Assembly: GCF_000264905.1 (NCBI RefSeq)
Contig: NW_006763135.1
Span: 2,393,428-2,457,427 of the forward strand
From: Stereum hirsutum FP-91666 SS1
Taxonomy: Eukaryota > Basidiomycota > Agaricomycetes > Russulales > Stereaceae
Length of the DNA stretch: 64,000 nt
Direction of reading: 5' to 3'
Below are positions 13,019 to 24,193 of the stretch, piece after piece. Within the stretch, counting starts at the first letter, position 1. Each line of letters starts with the position of its first letter. Under the pieces are notes generated by a model. The model saw only the letters and a list, made by a program, of their open reading frames with translations. It made no database searches and had not been told where the DNA came from. Both the position numbers and the translations under genes were made by a program.

Positions 13019-14150
13019 ATGACATCTATTGGGACGGGATACGATCTCTCTGCCAGTACATACTCCCCAGATGGCCGTATATTCCAGGTAAGAGCCTCGT
13101 AATACCATTTACTGAACTCTTATACTTACGCCATGAACCACCATAGGTCGAGTATGCCAACAAAGCAGTCGAGAACTCTGGGTACAAGTCTACCTGATCC
13201 ATTATTTTTAGGGCATCTTATTGATACAACCATTAATCGAATTGCACAGAACCGCCATTGGTCTCCGTGTGAAGGATGGGGTTGTGCTTGCCGTGGAGAA
13301 ACTCGTGCATTCGAAGCTTCTTGTACCAGGGGCCAACAGGCGTATACAAACAGTAGATAGGCATATTGGGCTTGTAGGCACATTCCCTTCTTATTTGCGA
13401 ACTGAATCGCATCACGAACGCTGACGTATGTCAATTGTGGCAAGGCTACGGCTGGTTTGTTGGCCGATGGACGCCACCTGGCGAACAGGGCAAGAGATGA
13501 GGCTGCGAGCTACAGGGATTGGTACCGTGAGCCACCCACATTGAAGGTGCGTTTATCTATACCACATGAGATGGAGGACGTAGGTCTGACTCCACATAAC
13601 CTCTCGAAGGCTGTCGCAGATCGATTGGGACTCTATGTTCAAGCTTACACTCTGTACTCCTCTGTTCGCCCCTTCGGTATCAGCACCATCCTTGGAAGTG
13701 TTGACAAGACTGGCCCTCAACTTTTTGTAGTTGAGCCGAGCGGTGTATTCTATGTGCGTTTGATTTACCACTCAACGCCAAACCCCTGCCTGACTTGTGT
13801 GGCGTCATATGTTACTCAGGGCTACCATGGTGCAGCAGTCGGCAAAGGTCGTCAACTCGCCAAGACGGAGCTTGAGAAACTCAAGCTGTCTGAGCTGACC
13901 ACCAGAGAGGCCGTTCTGGAGGCTGCACGAATGTACGTCCTCTGTCTCGCCACAATGTTGGTATGCCTTAGCTTACAGATATGCTCGCCACAGCATTCAC
14001 CTTGTTCACGACGATCACAAGGAGAAAGAGTTCGAGCTCGAGATGTCTTGGATTGGAGATGAGACGGGCGGTCGTCATCTACCTGTGCCCAATGATTTGT
14101 TCGAGGAGGCCGACCGGAAAGCTAGGGAGGCTCTGGAAAACTTTGAGTGA
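13019..14150 (+). CDS. PRE10: 20S proteasome subunit alpha-7 (PSMA3/Pre10)
   Basis: This is a structural subunit of the outer heptameric ring of the 20S core. Seven exons (13019-13087, 13147-13181, 13250-13373, 13445-13546, 13610-13753, 13820-13932, 13994-14150) join to 247 residues, the usual size. The start [20 protein letters not shown] followed by [18 protein letters not shown] is the alpha-subunit N-terminal gate signature, in its alpha7 version. Later landmarks are [32 protein letters not shown] and [17 protein letters not shown]. The intron at 13547-13609 is 63 nt, a multiple of three, without an in-frame stop, so retention would add 21 residues. The gene is head-to-head with NUP82 and tail-to-tail with RPN12 (187 bp apart). 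Confidence 0.95.
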
Positions 14151-14337
14151 TCGTTGGTGTGGCGCTGTGTTGTTGTCTTCTGGGACTGTACTTTTAATCA
14201 ATGTCATACGCTTTCGTCCTCGCCCTTGTGCTTATCCTTCACGCCACATTCTGCGTACACGATACGATCGTTGTTCTCCTCACGATGGGTCTGACATGAT
14301 TACGAGAGGAATACCAAATAATACAACAAGAGAAAGA

Positions 14338-15460
14338 CTACACGATTTGTTCGAGTTCGCGAGCGTATGCAAGGTTATTTGCGATGAGCTTCTCCTTGGG
14401 TATCTCGATCTTCTCCTCTCCTTTGTGCGAGAATGAAATGGTCCCCGCCGTTAAGTTTACCTGCCATCCTCGCTATTCAAGAACGGTCAGCAATGAACGG
14501 CCAGACAGAAATAGAGTTCGTGGTGTGAGGACGAACCTGTTGCGCAAAGTTCATCAATTCCGTTTGGGTCTTGAAGAACAGAAGTGTGGCGGCATCCTTC
14601 AACGGCAAACTCTCGTACGCTGCCTCCTCACAGCTGGCAATCTCATTCCTGAATAATCATTAGCATTAGCCAAAATCAGCATCCTTTCCGAGGCCCAACC
14701 CGAACGAAGCATACCGAATAGTGCCCATCAAACTATCCACGAAGAATTTATACTCCTCTGCAGGAGCCTCTTCCCTCGCATTCCACACCTTGCTGTAGCT
14801 TCCCTCCATTAACCACCGCTCGAGGTTAACGGGGTGGCGGATGTAAGGGTTCTGTGAGATTTCATCGGCTGGGATGGGGAGGGACTCGAGCGTGGTGTGG
14901 AAGTCGGCTATGCGGTTCTGGATGAGGAGGCGGATGAGGTTGAGTCCGCGGATGGGGAATTCGCGTTTGGATTGGGGAAGGACGGTGCTGTTATACAGAA
15001 ATGCAGGGGTAAGTGATTGGGACACGAGCTGTGGCAGCCAAGGTCATGGGGCGAATTACCTGAAGTCATTGTAGAATGTTTGGAGTTGAGAGAAGTAACG
15101 GTCGAACGAAGGGACATCCTTCGAACGTATACTCCAGAACGCTCCGATTTCGAGAATATCACCTGTATGTTTCCCGTGTCAGTAAGTTATGTGGCTAGAA
15201 CACATTCAACACGATATAAACCTACGGGCGGCGACGAGATCCTCGAGACTCAGGTCTCGTGTGGGGAAAAGCAGTCCGTTTTCTATGAGCGCAATCTAGT
15301 ATTATACAAAATCTAGTCAATTCGCTGTGAGGGTCTCGAGATGACTATAGTGAACCTTTAGTTGAGCTAGCAGTTGGCCACACTTCTGCAAATTGGATGG
15401 TTTCGAATCAAATGCACGTATGAGTTCCTTATACAAAGTCTGAAGCTGTGATGGTGCCAT
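14338..15460 (-). CDS. RPN12: 26S proteasome regulatory subunit Rpn12 (PSMD8)
   Basis: Rpn12 is the last subunit to join the lid of the 19S particle and promotes lid-base assembly. Six exons (15356-15460, 15226-15295, 15060-15162, 14715-14987, 14537-14648, 14338-14472) join in phase to 265 residues, the normal length. Features are a helical N-terminal repeat ([20 protein letters not shown]), [20 protein letters not shown], the [20 protein letters not shown] helix pair, [15 protein letters not shown], and a C-terminal PCI-type winged helix ending in [16 protein letters not shown]. It is head-to-head with PRE3 (214 bp) and tail-to-tail with PRE10. Two core subunits and one lid subunit are therefore consecutive genes. 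Confidence 0.93.
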
Positions 15461-15674
15461 TTGCAGAACTATCAAGGGTGAAAGACGGTAGGAAAATGTA
15501 TGATGTGGTGGGCGGTGGGGATGGGTCCGAGCTGAACGCGGTAGGGTTTGAAAGAGACGCGTGTACGGACGCGACGCGTCATCTCAGCCACAGAGCTTAG
15601 CTCGAAACCAGATCCCATACTTGCTCTTCACCTTCACCTTCATCACAATATTTTCCATTTACGACTCAACCACA
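15461..15674. promoter_or_regulatory. Divergent RPN12/PRE3 promoter with MCB-like sites
   Basis: The 214-bp gap is shared by two proteasome genes. It contains GACGCGTG at 15556-15563 and the full palindrome GACGCGTC at 15573-15580, about 100 bp upstream of both start codons. The same 8-mer occurs in the NUP82/PRE10 promoter. Regulation through it is inferred. Confidence 0.5.
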
Positions 15675-16626
15675 ATGGATCACCCTGATATGAGCAGACT
15701 GAAGGCCGGCGAGGTCAATCTCGGGGTATGTATTTTATCCAGCTTCTTACGTGCTGTGATATGCTCAAGGCAACTGTCGACGCTTTATAGACCTCTATTA
15801 TGGCCGTTCAGTTCGATGGCGGAGTTATCGTTGGTGCTGACAGTCGGACAACTACCGGAAGCTACATCGTGGGTTTATACTGCATCTACACCTCTACAAA
15901 CTTATACTGAGCATGGGAGAACAGGCCAACCGTGTAACAGACAAGCTCACCTATGTCCATGATCGCATCTATTGTTGTCGTTCAGGCTCTGCTGCCGATA
16001 CGCAAGCCATCGCAGACTACGTGCACTACTTTCTCCAGATGTTCTCGTAAGTACCTTTTACCTCTATGATATTGCACGTCTCTCACGATGCGCCACAGCC
16101 AGCAGCACGGCACCCCCTCTGTCCATACCGCCGCTGCCATGTTCCAAAAGATGTGCTACGAGAACAAGGACAATCTTAGCGCTGGTATCATTGTAGGAGG
16201 TTGGGACCCTGAAGAAGGCCCGAGCGTATACAACATTCCTCTTGGCGGTGGCCTCTTCCGTCAGCCCTGGGCAATTGGTGGTTCCGGTTCGACGTATGTT
16301 TATGGTTACTGCGACGCGACGTATCAGGAGGGGTGGGGAAAGGATGAGACGATCAAGTGGGTCAAGAATAGTGCGTACTCAATACTCATCTTACTCTATC
16401 GTATCATTGAAGCTAATGAACATGCTCTTTAGCTCTTGCGCTTGCCATGTCTCGAGATGGGTCGTCGGGAGGTTGCATACGTATGGCTGTCATCACCAAG
16501 GATGGTGTTGAGCGACTGTTTGTCCCAGGAAACGAATTGCCCACGTTCTGGGAGGGCCACGAAGTCTTAGGCAAGGGGGCGGTTAGGTCTGCGACGCAGG
16601 TGGCACCCATGGCCGTCGAGGCGTAG
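15675..16626 (+). CDS. PRE3: 20S proteasome catalytic subunit beta-1 (PSMB6/Pre3)
   Basis: This is the caspase-like active subunit of the 20S core. It is made as a precursor and self-cleaved before Thr1. Five exons (15675-15725, 15791-15868, 15925-16046, 16099-16370, 16433-16626) give 238 residues. Exon 1 encodes exactly the 17-residue propeptide ending in Gly, and exon 2 starts with the catalytic Thr ([20 protein letters not shown]). Asp17- and Lys33-equivalent segments ([26 protein letters not shown]) are present, as is [14 protein letters not shown]. The length and the LG/T cleavage site match beta1, not beta2 or beta5. It shares a promoter with RPN12. Confidence 0.95.
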
Positions 16627-16772
16627 TCAAGGTCATAGTATGTCTCTGGAGATGTGTAATTCTAGCAACTTGAAACGCTGTGCTGTCCTTTGTCCTAGTA
16701 TTGTGCGTAGATATGAGATATGAAATCCACCCCCGAAGATACTATATGAGCGGAGGAACCAGTCGGACTCGG

Positions 16773-18990
16773 TCAACGAACCGAAGTCCACTTCCTCTCT
16801 TTCCCGAGTCCTCCTTCCACCCCACCCCTCCCGCTCTTGCCCAAATCTCCCCACCTCCTAGCCCAGCTCCATCTCCACTTACTCCTCCACTTCCAAATCA
16901 CCGCAATTGTATATATCGCTGCCACCACGAGCCCAATGACCAGCAACGAAACGCCCAAAGCCGCCCACGCCGCCCCTCTATCCAAACCCGTTCCATTTGA
17001 ACAGGATCCCGAATCAGCGCCATAACCGGAGCATGTCGACGCATCTGAGTTTGAGGCGCCGGATGTAAGCCCTTGAATAGTATAGGCAATGAAGGCGACT
17101 GCGAAGGCGATGATCGACCAAACCAGGAGTACAGGTGGAAGCGACAGGAGAAGAGCATGTCCTGTCACACCAAAAGCGCCATTTTTTGCGTTATGGAGGT
17201 ATGCGAAGGAGTTTGACTGGTGAACGTTGGCTTGGTGTTGCCAGACACAGAAGACACCAATGATGATGCTTCCGAGTGAGGCGAAGACAGAGACGATGCC
17301 TGAAGATGTGCTTATTGCGTCCAGGTTCGGAATGGCTAGGAAGCTGACTGTGGCACTGGCGAGGGGCGAACATACTCAGGCTCAGCAGATCCATACAGAC
17401 TACAAGCTAATTCAATACACTTACGAGAGAAGCACGGTAGCCTGTTCAATTTATTTATGAGGAGGGTTTTCGCTTCAAAGTGAGGGGACATTGTACTTAC
17501 TATGAGCAAGAAGTCCTGATACTCCTGCACGAGCCTCCTGATATAATCCTCCCATCTTTTCTGCATATTCGATAATCTTCCTCGATACTCACTTGCGTCT
17601 TTGACATGAGCATGATACGTCCATGGAATAGCGAAGAATAACACATTTATAGCGAGGTTCAGCAGTGACTGAATGAAGACTGGCGGCGGTGTAGGCGGTG
17701 GTGCGGCCCCCTTGTCCGCTCGTTGTTGCCGCAGAGCAGACGATTGTCGGAAGGTATGTTGTCCAAATTCTTCGGCATCGCGAAAGTTCCCTTGTGCACG
17801 TCGTCAATGAAAGGTCACCCTAAAGGTAGTGGAGAGCTAATTACAGATTTCTCGTAAAATCCATGACACGAAATTTGTACGAGCAGCATTTGAGCTCTCC
17901 GAAGAGCCTGGGCCTACATTAAAAGGGGATTCAGTAGACGCTTGAGATATTGAGAGTTTGAAAGCCGTGTGAGATACCTTGCGAGGTATCCAGTATTCTC
18001 AACAAGTCTTCGCACTCTGCTTTCGAAAACGGTACAGTGCTCCGCAGGCCGCTCACCAAGTTGTCCGTCGAGTACCAAGTTAGAGCGTCTCGGACTTGTA
18101 CCGCGGCTAGCGCGGGTGTTGATCGATGTGAAGGGTGCCATTGAAGGAAGTTCCAGTATGCTTTGTGGCGTCTGGTGCCTAAGAGTATGCAGTTAGTCTA
18201 CCTGATATTTATATTGGTGAGACGACCTACGAATTCGATGTTCAAGCTTGTGAAAGTTCTCGGTCTTAACCTCATCAAGAATATACGAAGCGGTGCTGTG
18301 TAAATGATTTAACACCAGAGTCAACGCTACGTAGAACGAAAATTTTATCAACGGTGCGCTCTGTTGAACGACCAGCTAGGAAGAGTTCACCGACCATGAT
18401 CGCCAGGCTCGGCTCCAGGAGGTATAACAATTTCCATATGCTTGTCAATGTTCTCCAGCGAGTAAGTAGAGATGTATTCCTCGACATTATGATAGACTTC
18501 GGGAATGCGTATGTCTTCGTCCGTCACGAGCCTTTGCTTTGGATCAGAGAAGTATATCCAGCCTCAGGCTTGTGGGTGGATGTGAATGGACCATCCCGGA
18601 GGTACGGTCTTTCCAGTGTTTAATTCAGCCACATTGTTTCTGGGGTGATCAAGAAGAGTCAACAGACAGCCAGCAACGAGTTTGTGATGGCCTACATGGA
18701 GGGCACGAAAGAGAGTCGCCTTGGAGAAGCTACTAGCGGGTCTGACATGCTCAAGGTAGTCACGGTCCGGACACGATTTATACTACAGCGCTATGGAAAA
18801 AAAGGCAATGGAGAGGAAGAATAGCGCAGCAGTTAAGGTCTGTGGTCAAGTATATCTAGTGAAGACGGCAAGTTGTAGGATTGCCTTGAACAGCCTGAGA
18901 CTCCTGTAGAAGAAGCAGGTTGGTCGAGAGCGGCTCGAGAAGACGAGCGAGTTGATGAACAATTCTCAGGACCAAGGCTGCAAGAGTTCA
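16773..18990 (-). pseudogene. WW-domain/transmembrane protein of a mushroom-specific family, probably damaged
   Basis: The 5' end is set only roughly. Minus-strand segments resemble a family common in Agaricomycetes: a WW-like unit (PPGWSIHIHP, then GWIYFSDPKQRLVTDEDI, ~18510-18640), a middle region (AYWNFLQWHPSHR; LRSTVPFSKAECEDLLRIL, ~17990-18200) and a C-terminal membrane part. The latter has ~4 hydrophobic helices (17170-17350 and the open exon ending at 16773) and a short cytosolic Trp/Arg tail. An in-frame TGA (18564-18566) interrupts the WW unit. The piece after GAEPGDHG cannot be joined to the next open segment by a normal-sized intron unless a poor GTTATA donor is used. A phase problem also appears near 17780. 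The intact C terminus suggests recent damage, or exons I have misread. Role unknown. Confidence 0.45.
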
Positions 18991-19296
18991 CGCGTTCGAC
19001 TGGCTGAGCAAGAAACTATCCCAGCGATTGTGAGACGTGTCAATCTACTATGGGAGTTCGTTGCAATATACATCGAGCTGCAAAATGATGAAGTACTGCT
19101 GGCGGTTGTCGGCGTTTCGACTTTCAAGTGAACGAAAAAGTTCACACGATCGACTTTGTGGCGAGCGGGTGGCGAGTGTCAAGCCGACGCGTCGGTGGCT
19201 GAGCCCATTGAACCCCACGCGACTTGCCTTCCTCTCCGTTCAACCACTGCCTGCATCGTCCTCGAACTCAGGCTTCCCTCTTTCACGACTCTCATC
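18991..19296. promoter_or_regulatory. Upstream region of NSP1 with a GACGCGTC site
   Basis: The palindrome GACGCGTC is at 19186-19193, about 105 bp before the NSP1 ATG. A further ACGCGT core lies near 18990. This mirrors the sites found in the neighbouring proteasome and NUP82 promoters. Confidence 0.4.
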
Positions 19297-21987
19297 ATGA
19301 GTGCGTTCGGTAATTTCGGCCAAAATGCGAACAACACGAACAATAACGCAAACAATGCTCAACCTGCCCCGACGGGCGGTGCTTTCTCAAATCTAGGTTC
19401 TAATCCCGCGCCAGGCAGCGCGTTTGGCGGTGGAAGTCTGTTTGGTCAACGTATGTCGTGACTTCGATGGACAGATGGTAAATGTACCTAAACAGTATCA
19501 TTTATCCTCTATAGAAAACCCACCAGCGGCAGGAGTTAGTTTGTTTGGCCCTGGCGCAAATGCAGGAGCAAACACAGCAGGTGTGTCACGGTCAACATCG
19601 CTTTGTTTTAACACGAATCTAAACATATGCATGGCACACGATTTCGACAGCAGCCCCAGCACCTGCAAGTGGTGGGCTATTTGGTGGGGGGAGCAATGCT
19701 GCAGCGCCTGCTGCAGGTGGCAGTCTTTTCGGCGGAGGTGGTGGCGCCAATCCTCCAACCCCTGGTGGTAGTCTCTTCGGCGGAAACACCAACACGACAA
19801 ACAACGCAGCACCCGCACCGGCCACTGGGTCTCTATTTGGCGGTGGAAATACTGCGAACAACGCGCCTAAGCCTGGCAGCCTGTTTGGCGGAGGAGCTGC
19901 AACAGGAAGTGGGCAACCAACCGGGTCTTTGTTTGGCGGAAATGCAGGGGCGGCGGCAGGTAGTACAGGGGCTGCAGCGGGAGGAAATACAGGGGCTGGG
20001 GCTCCCGCTACAGGCAGTTTGTTCAGTGGAGGCCTCTTTGGAGCGAAACCTGCAGATTCAAATGCTGCTCCAAGTGCGCCCAAACCGCCGGGATCACGTA
20101 CGTGGTACAATTGCGCTTTCTGCTTTCCCTACTAAAACCTCCATCATAGTCTTCGGTGCACCTTTAACAGCCAACACGAATACCCCCGGCACATCTGCTC
20201 CGGCCACTGGTCAGCCCACAATCGTGTGACTTCGTATCGTATATCCTGCGCTCACTCCGTTTCTGTAGGGGCACAACCGTCACTTCTTTCCCGGCTCGGT
20301 GGCGATGCGCCAGCGCCTAGCACCTCGCCGGCTCCTGCACAAGGTGGCCTACTTGGAGGTAGTCTGTTTGGCACAAAAAAGCCTGATACTCCTGCCGCCA
20401 CCACACCAGCAGCCGGGACTTCCGCTGGTGGTTTCACCTTGGGTGGTGCCAAACCGTCTACACCTAGTTCGTAACCTATCTCCTTCCCCACCAAAAAACT
20501 CAATCTGACGCTCGATCGTGTCTCCTTCTCACAGCTCCCGGAGGTAGTCTATTTGGTAATACCGCGAATACAACTGGTACCCCTGGTAAGTAAGTTGTCA
20601 TCGAGGAGTGCCAGGATCTAATGTTACATATAGCGACAGGTAGCTTGTTTGGAAACAAGGACGGGGCCACTACACCAGGTACGTCATTATTTTACATGTA
20701 TTTTCCAGGTGTATTTAATTGAATTCGCGCTACCCGCAGGTGGAACCACTGCAAACAAGGATGCCGCCGCCCCAGGTGAGACTTGTAATTTGGTCCTGAA
20801 ATGCAAAGACGACTCAACTCTCATCAATAGCTGCCGGCCTCAATCTTTTTGGGGCTGCAACCGCGAACAAGCCAGAAGAAAAGAAAACGACGAGTAAGAA
20901 CATACCTATAGGGGAACAGGTTGTTACTAACCATGCTCTTGACGCCCAACATAGCTGCATCACCATTCAACCTCTTCGGTGGTGGGAACACCGGAGCTGC
21001 TTCGACAGCAACTTCAACAGAGAAGAAGGATGGTGCCACATCAAGTACGTTATTCTACTTCGCTCAGTTTTCCTCGCTATACTCACCTCTACCATCACTA
21101 GCGGCCGCAACGACAGTAACGGCGCCCGCGGTCTCCGTAGCACCTCCGTCGATGCTTCGAGGGAAAAGTATCGAGGAAATTGTGAACCGATGGTCTTCTG
21201 AGCTCGAGACGCATGTGCGCGAGTTCACGAAGTACTCAACAGAAGTGGCTGTCTGGGATCGAGCCCTGTATGAGAACGGGAACAACGTACGTTCTGGAGT
21301 CCATGTTCATTTGGACGACCATAGCATCTGACTGCCCCTCGCTTGTTGTACGCGTTTGCTATACAGCTCGCTGCCCTGTCTGCACACGTGCTGGCTGCCG
21401 AACGGGAACAAAATGATATTGACCAGTCCTTGGATCATATCGAACAGCAGCAACGGGACCTCGGTGCTACGCTAGAAGAATACGAGAAGCAGGCGGAAGA
21501 GATTCTGGGGAGGCAAGGTGGATCGTTGAGGTCGCTCGATACTGGCCCTGCGGATTCCGAGAGGGACAAGAAGTATGAGTCAAAGCTCGATTATAACCAG
21601 GTTATTCACTGACTTTTCACTCTCACCAGCTACATGCTCGCGACCGAACTTCACAGTCACCTTGACGACCTTTCATCCTCACTCACTCAACTCATCGACT
21701 CCGTCAATGCCGTCTCACTTTCTGCCATCCCTCCCTCATCTTCAGACGCCGCAAAATCCAACGAAGACTCGATGGCAGGTATTGCTCAGGTTTTGAGCAA
21801 CCACTTGGAGAGCTTAAACTGGATCAACACGTCCTCAAAGGAGCTGGAGGCCAAGGTTGGAGAGGTAGAGAGCAGGGTAAGAGATGCGGGTATTAGTGTC
21901 AATGGCAATGTGGGTCAAGGGGCTACCTTGGGGTCGGGGACAGGTGGATATAGTGGGAGGTCGAGGGGATTCGGGGTGAATCGGTGA
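19297..21987 (+). CDS. NSP1: FG nucleoporin Nsp1 (Nup62 family)
   Basis: Nsp1 lines the nuclear pore channel and binds transport receptors through FG repeats. Its coiled-coil C terminus joins the Nic96 and Nup82 complexes. Thirteen exons add up to 1959 nt (652 residues). Residues ~1-400 are Gly/Ala/Asn/Thr-rich with about 20 FG units (SLFGGG, SLFGGN, GLFGAK, NLFGAA). Residues ~410-620 are the Nsp1/Nup62 C-terminal domain: SMLRGKSIEEIVNRWSSELE, EFTKYSTEVAVWDRALYENG, then EQNDIDQSLDHIEQQQRDLG and a third helix with HLDDLSSSLTQLI. The tail is Gly-rich. Exons 2 to 10 all start and end in phase 1 and have lengths divisible by three. The donor of exon 4 (~20209, GTCAGC) is the least certain boundary. 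Confidence 0.9.
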
Positions 21988-22242
21988 TGCGTTTTCGGCC
22001 TTGGAGATCTGTATGAACCAGTGTGGTTTGTTGTTTGTTTCATGATGACTTTTCTGTATCTACTATCCTTCTGGCAACGATTGTCTTGTTTTCTTTGAAT
22101 GCAGATGGACGGTCTCCCAATCCATAAAGCGGTGACGTCCTGTGGCACTCATGCGTCACTCGGGCCACAAAATATTCAACATCGCGTCAAAATTCATCTC
22201 GGCACCCCCCGGACACGTTCTTAGCTTGAGCGCGACGAAGTC

Positions 22243-23743
22243 ATGCACACCTTGCTCAGACGCACAAGGCCTGGCCGCACATTCTCATGTCACAGCTCTT
22301 TCCTGGACCTATCTTGTCGGCCCTTGCTTTCAGTAGAACTATGCCGAGGACTTCGTAGTAACGGACCAAGTCATGTCTCTCGGTATACACACACGGATTC
22401 ACAAAGCGTGCCACCTTCAGGGCCTTCACCCCCAGCTATGCATTCACCGGAGCCTTTACCTCCTAAAACATGGGTAGACCGTCTACCTCCAAAGGTTCAG
22501 CCATACTTATATTTGACTCGGATTGACAAACCAATTGGAACGCTTTTGCTGTTCTATCCCTGTGGTGCGTTTCTTCTCCGACCTTCATGAGATGTGGCGA
22601 GCGGCTAGATCTCTTCGTTGCTGACGCTGGACCTCCGTGACAAATATGAATTCAGCATGGTCTATAACAATGGCCTCTTATTCATTGAATCTCCCACCAG
22701 AGGTTCCACTAAAGTATATCACCCTGTTCGGAATCGGGGCGTTGGTCATGCGTGGGGCTGGTTGCACGATCAACGATATGTGGGATCGAAATCTCGACAA
22801 GGCTGTTGGTGAGTCCGGATTCTGGTCGTGCGCTTGCTGCTTAACACTATCTGCGGTGCTGTAAGGATATGTACTCACTCTCAGACCCTGGAATCCCAGA
22901 ACGCACAAAAGAGCGACCGTTAGCTCGTGGCGACATCACTCCCACTCAAGCATTCGCCTTCCTTGGATTGCAGCTCTCAGCGGGTCTGGCTGTACTGACG
23001 CAGCTAAACTGGTATAGGTATGGACGAGACCGTACCATTCAATACGATAATGGACCTTGCTAACAAATTCACGATGCGGTACCATACATTCCAGCATCCT
23101 GCTAGGCGCATCTTCCCTGTCCGTCGTTACAATTTATCCTCTTATGAAGCGTGTCACGCATTGGCCCCAAGCCGTCCTCGGTACGTCGTCCATTCCATCC
23201 TTCATCATCTCGCTTCCTTTCTGCCATTCTTGCAATGCTCCAATGCTTCGATGAATCTATGGAACCAAACTCACACCATAACCTCCCAAACCAGGCCTCG
23301 CCTTCAACTGGGGCGCCCTCCTCGGCTGGTCCGCCGTCGCCGGCACCGTATCCTGGTCAATCTGTCTCCCTCTCTACCTCGGCGGTCTTTCCTGGACTCT
23401 CGTGTACGACTCCATCTACGCCCACCAAGACAAACACGACGACATCCACGCCGGGATCCGCTCCACCGCCCTCCTCTTCGGCGACACCTACACCAGACCC
23501 ATCATCTCCGCCTTCTCTCTCTCCTCGCTCTCTCTCGTTTCGTACGCGGGATATCTAGCCGAACACGGCGCGCCGTTTTATCTGGGCGTTGGGGTGGCGG
23601 GGGCGCAGCTCGCGAGGGTGATTTGGAGGACGGAGTTTGGGAAGAGGGAGAGTTGTTGGAGGGGATTTACGGGGTCGGGGTGGGCTGGATTTTGGATATG
23701 GATGGGCGCGCTTGCGGATTATACTCTTTTGCAGATGACTTAA
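22243..23743 (+). CDS. COQ2: 4-hydroxybenzoate polyprenyltransferase, mitochondrial (Coq2)
   Basis: Coq2 attaches the polyprenyl tail to 4-hydroxybenzoate in ubiquinone synthesis, in the mitochondrial inner membrane. Five exons (22243-22564, 22656-22808, 22900-23017, 23095-23180, 23295-23743) give 375 residues. The N-terminal ~60 residues are Arg/Ser-rich without acids, as in a mitochondrial presequence. The UbiA signature is complete: [20 protein letters not shown], the first Asp-rich motif [52 protein letters not shown], and the second Asp-rich motif [14 protein letters not shown]. About eight hydrophobic helices are visible. It is convergent with YTP1. Confidence 0.93.
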
Positions 23744-24193
23744 GGCAGCCGACGATATTCATACGTTCAACTATCAGCGAGGATCGTAACAAACAGTGCG
23801 AGTTTTCTGAGCTCTCTACGAGGGCAAGTTTTTCTGCGTAAAGGACGTAGGGACCAAGTGGTAAAAAGTGGGAGGTCGTGAGCGAATTCGTCAGCTGGAA
23901 AAAAATACTGAGGAAAGAAAATAATAATAACTAAGAATACACGGTAGCGTGAAAGGGTGGGTGGAGGGTGGAGGGTAAATGCGTGGTGCAAAAAATATAC
24001 AGTAAACAGTGATTAGAAGCTCCTGAGAGTCGTGCCACATAAGGTGAGACGCAGGTAAACCGAGGAAAGGATGGCAAAGCGGATGAAAGCATCAGAACCA
24101 ACACGGGAAACATATAGCGAGAACGCGTGCCCAATTGAGAATATGTACTAAAGAAAGTGTAAGTGTAGTTGATGCGAAGAAAAAAAATCGCGT

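Noticed and set aside
19619..20110. Minus-strand ORF of 163 codons, Pro/Ala-rich
   Set aside because: Antisense of the NSP1 FG repeats; composition follows from the Gly/Ser codons on the other strand.
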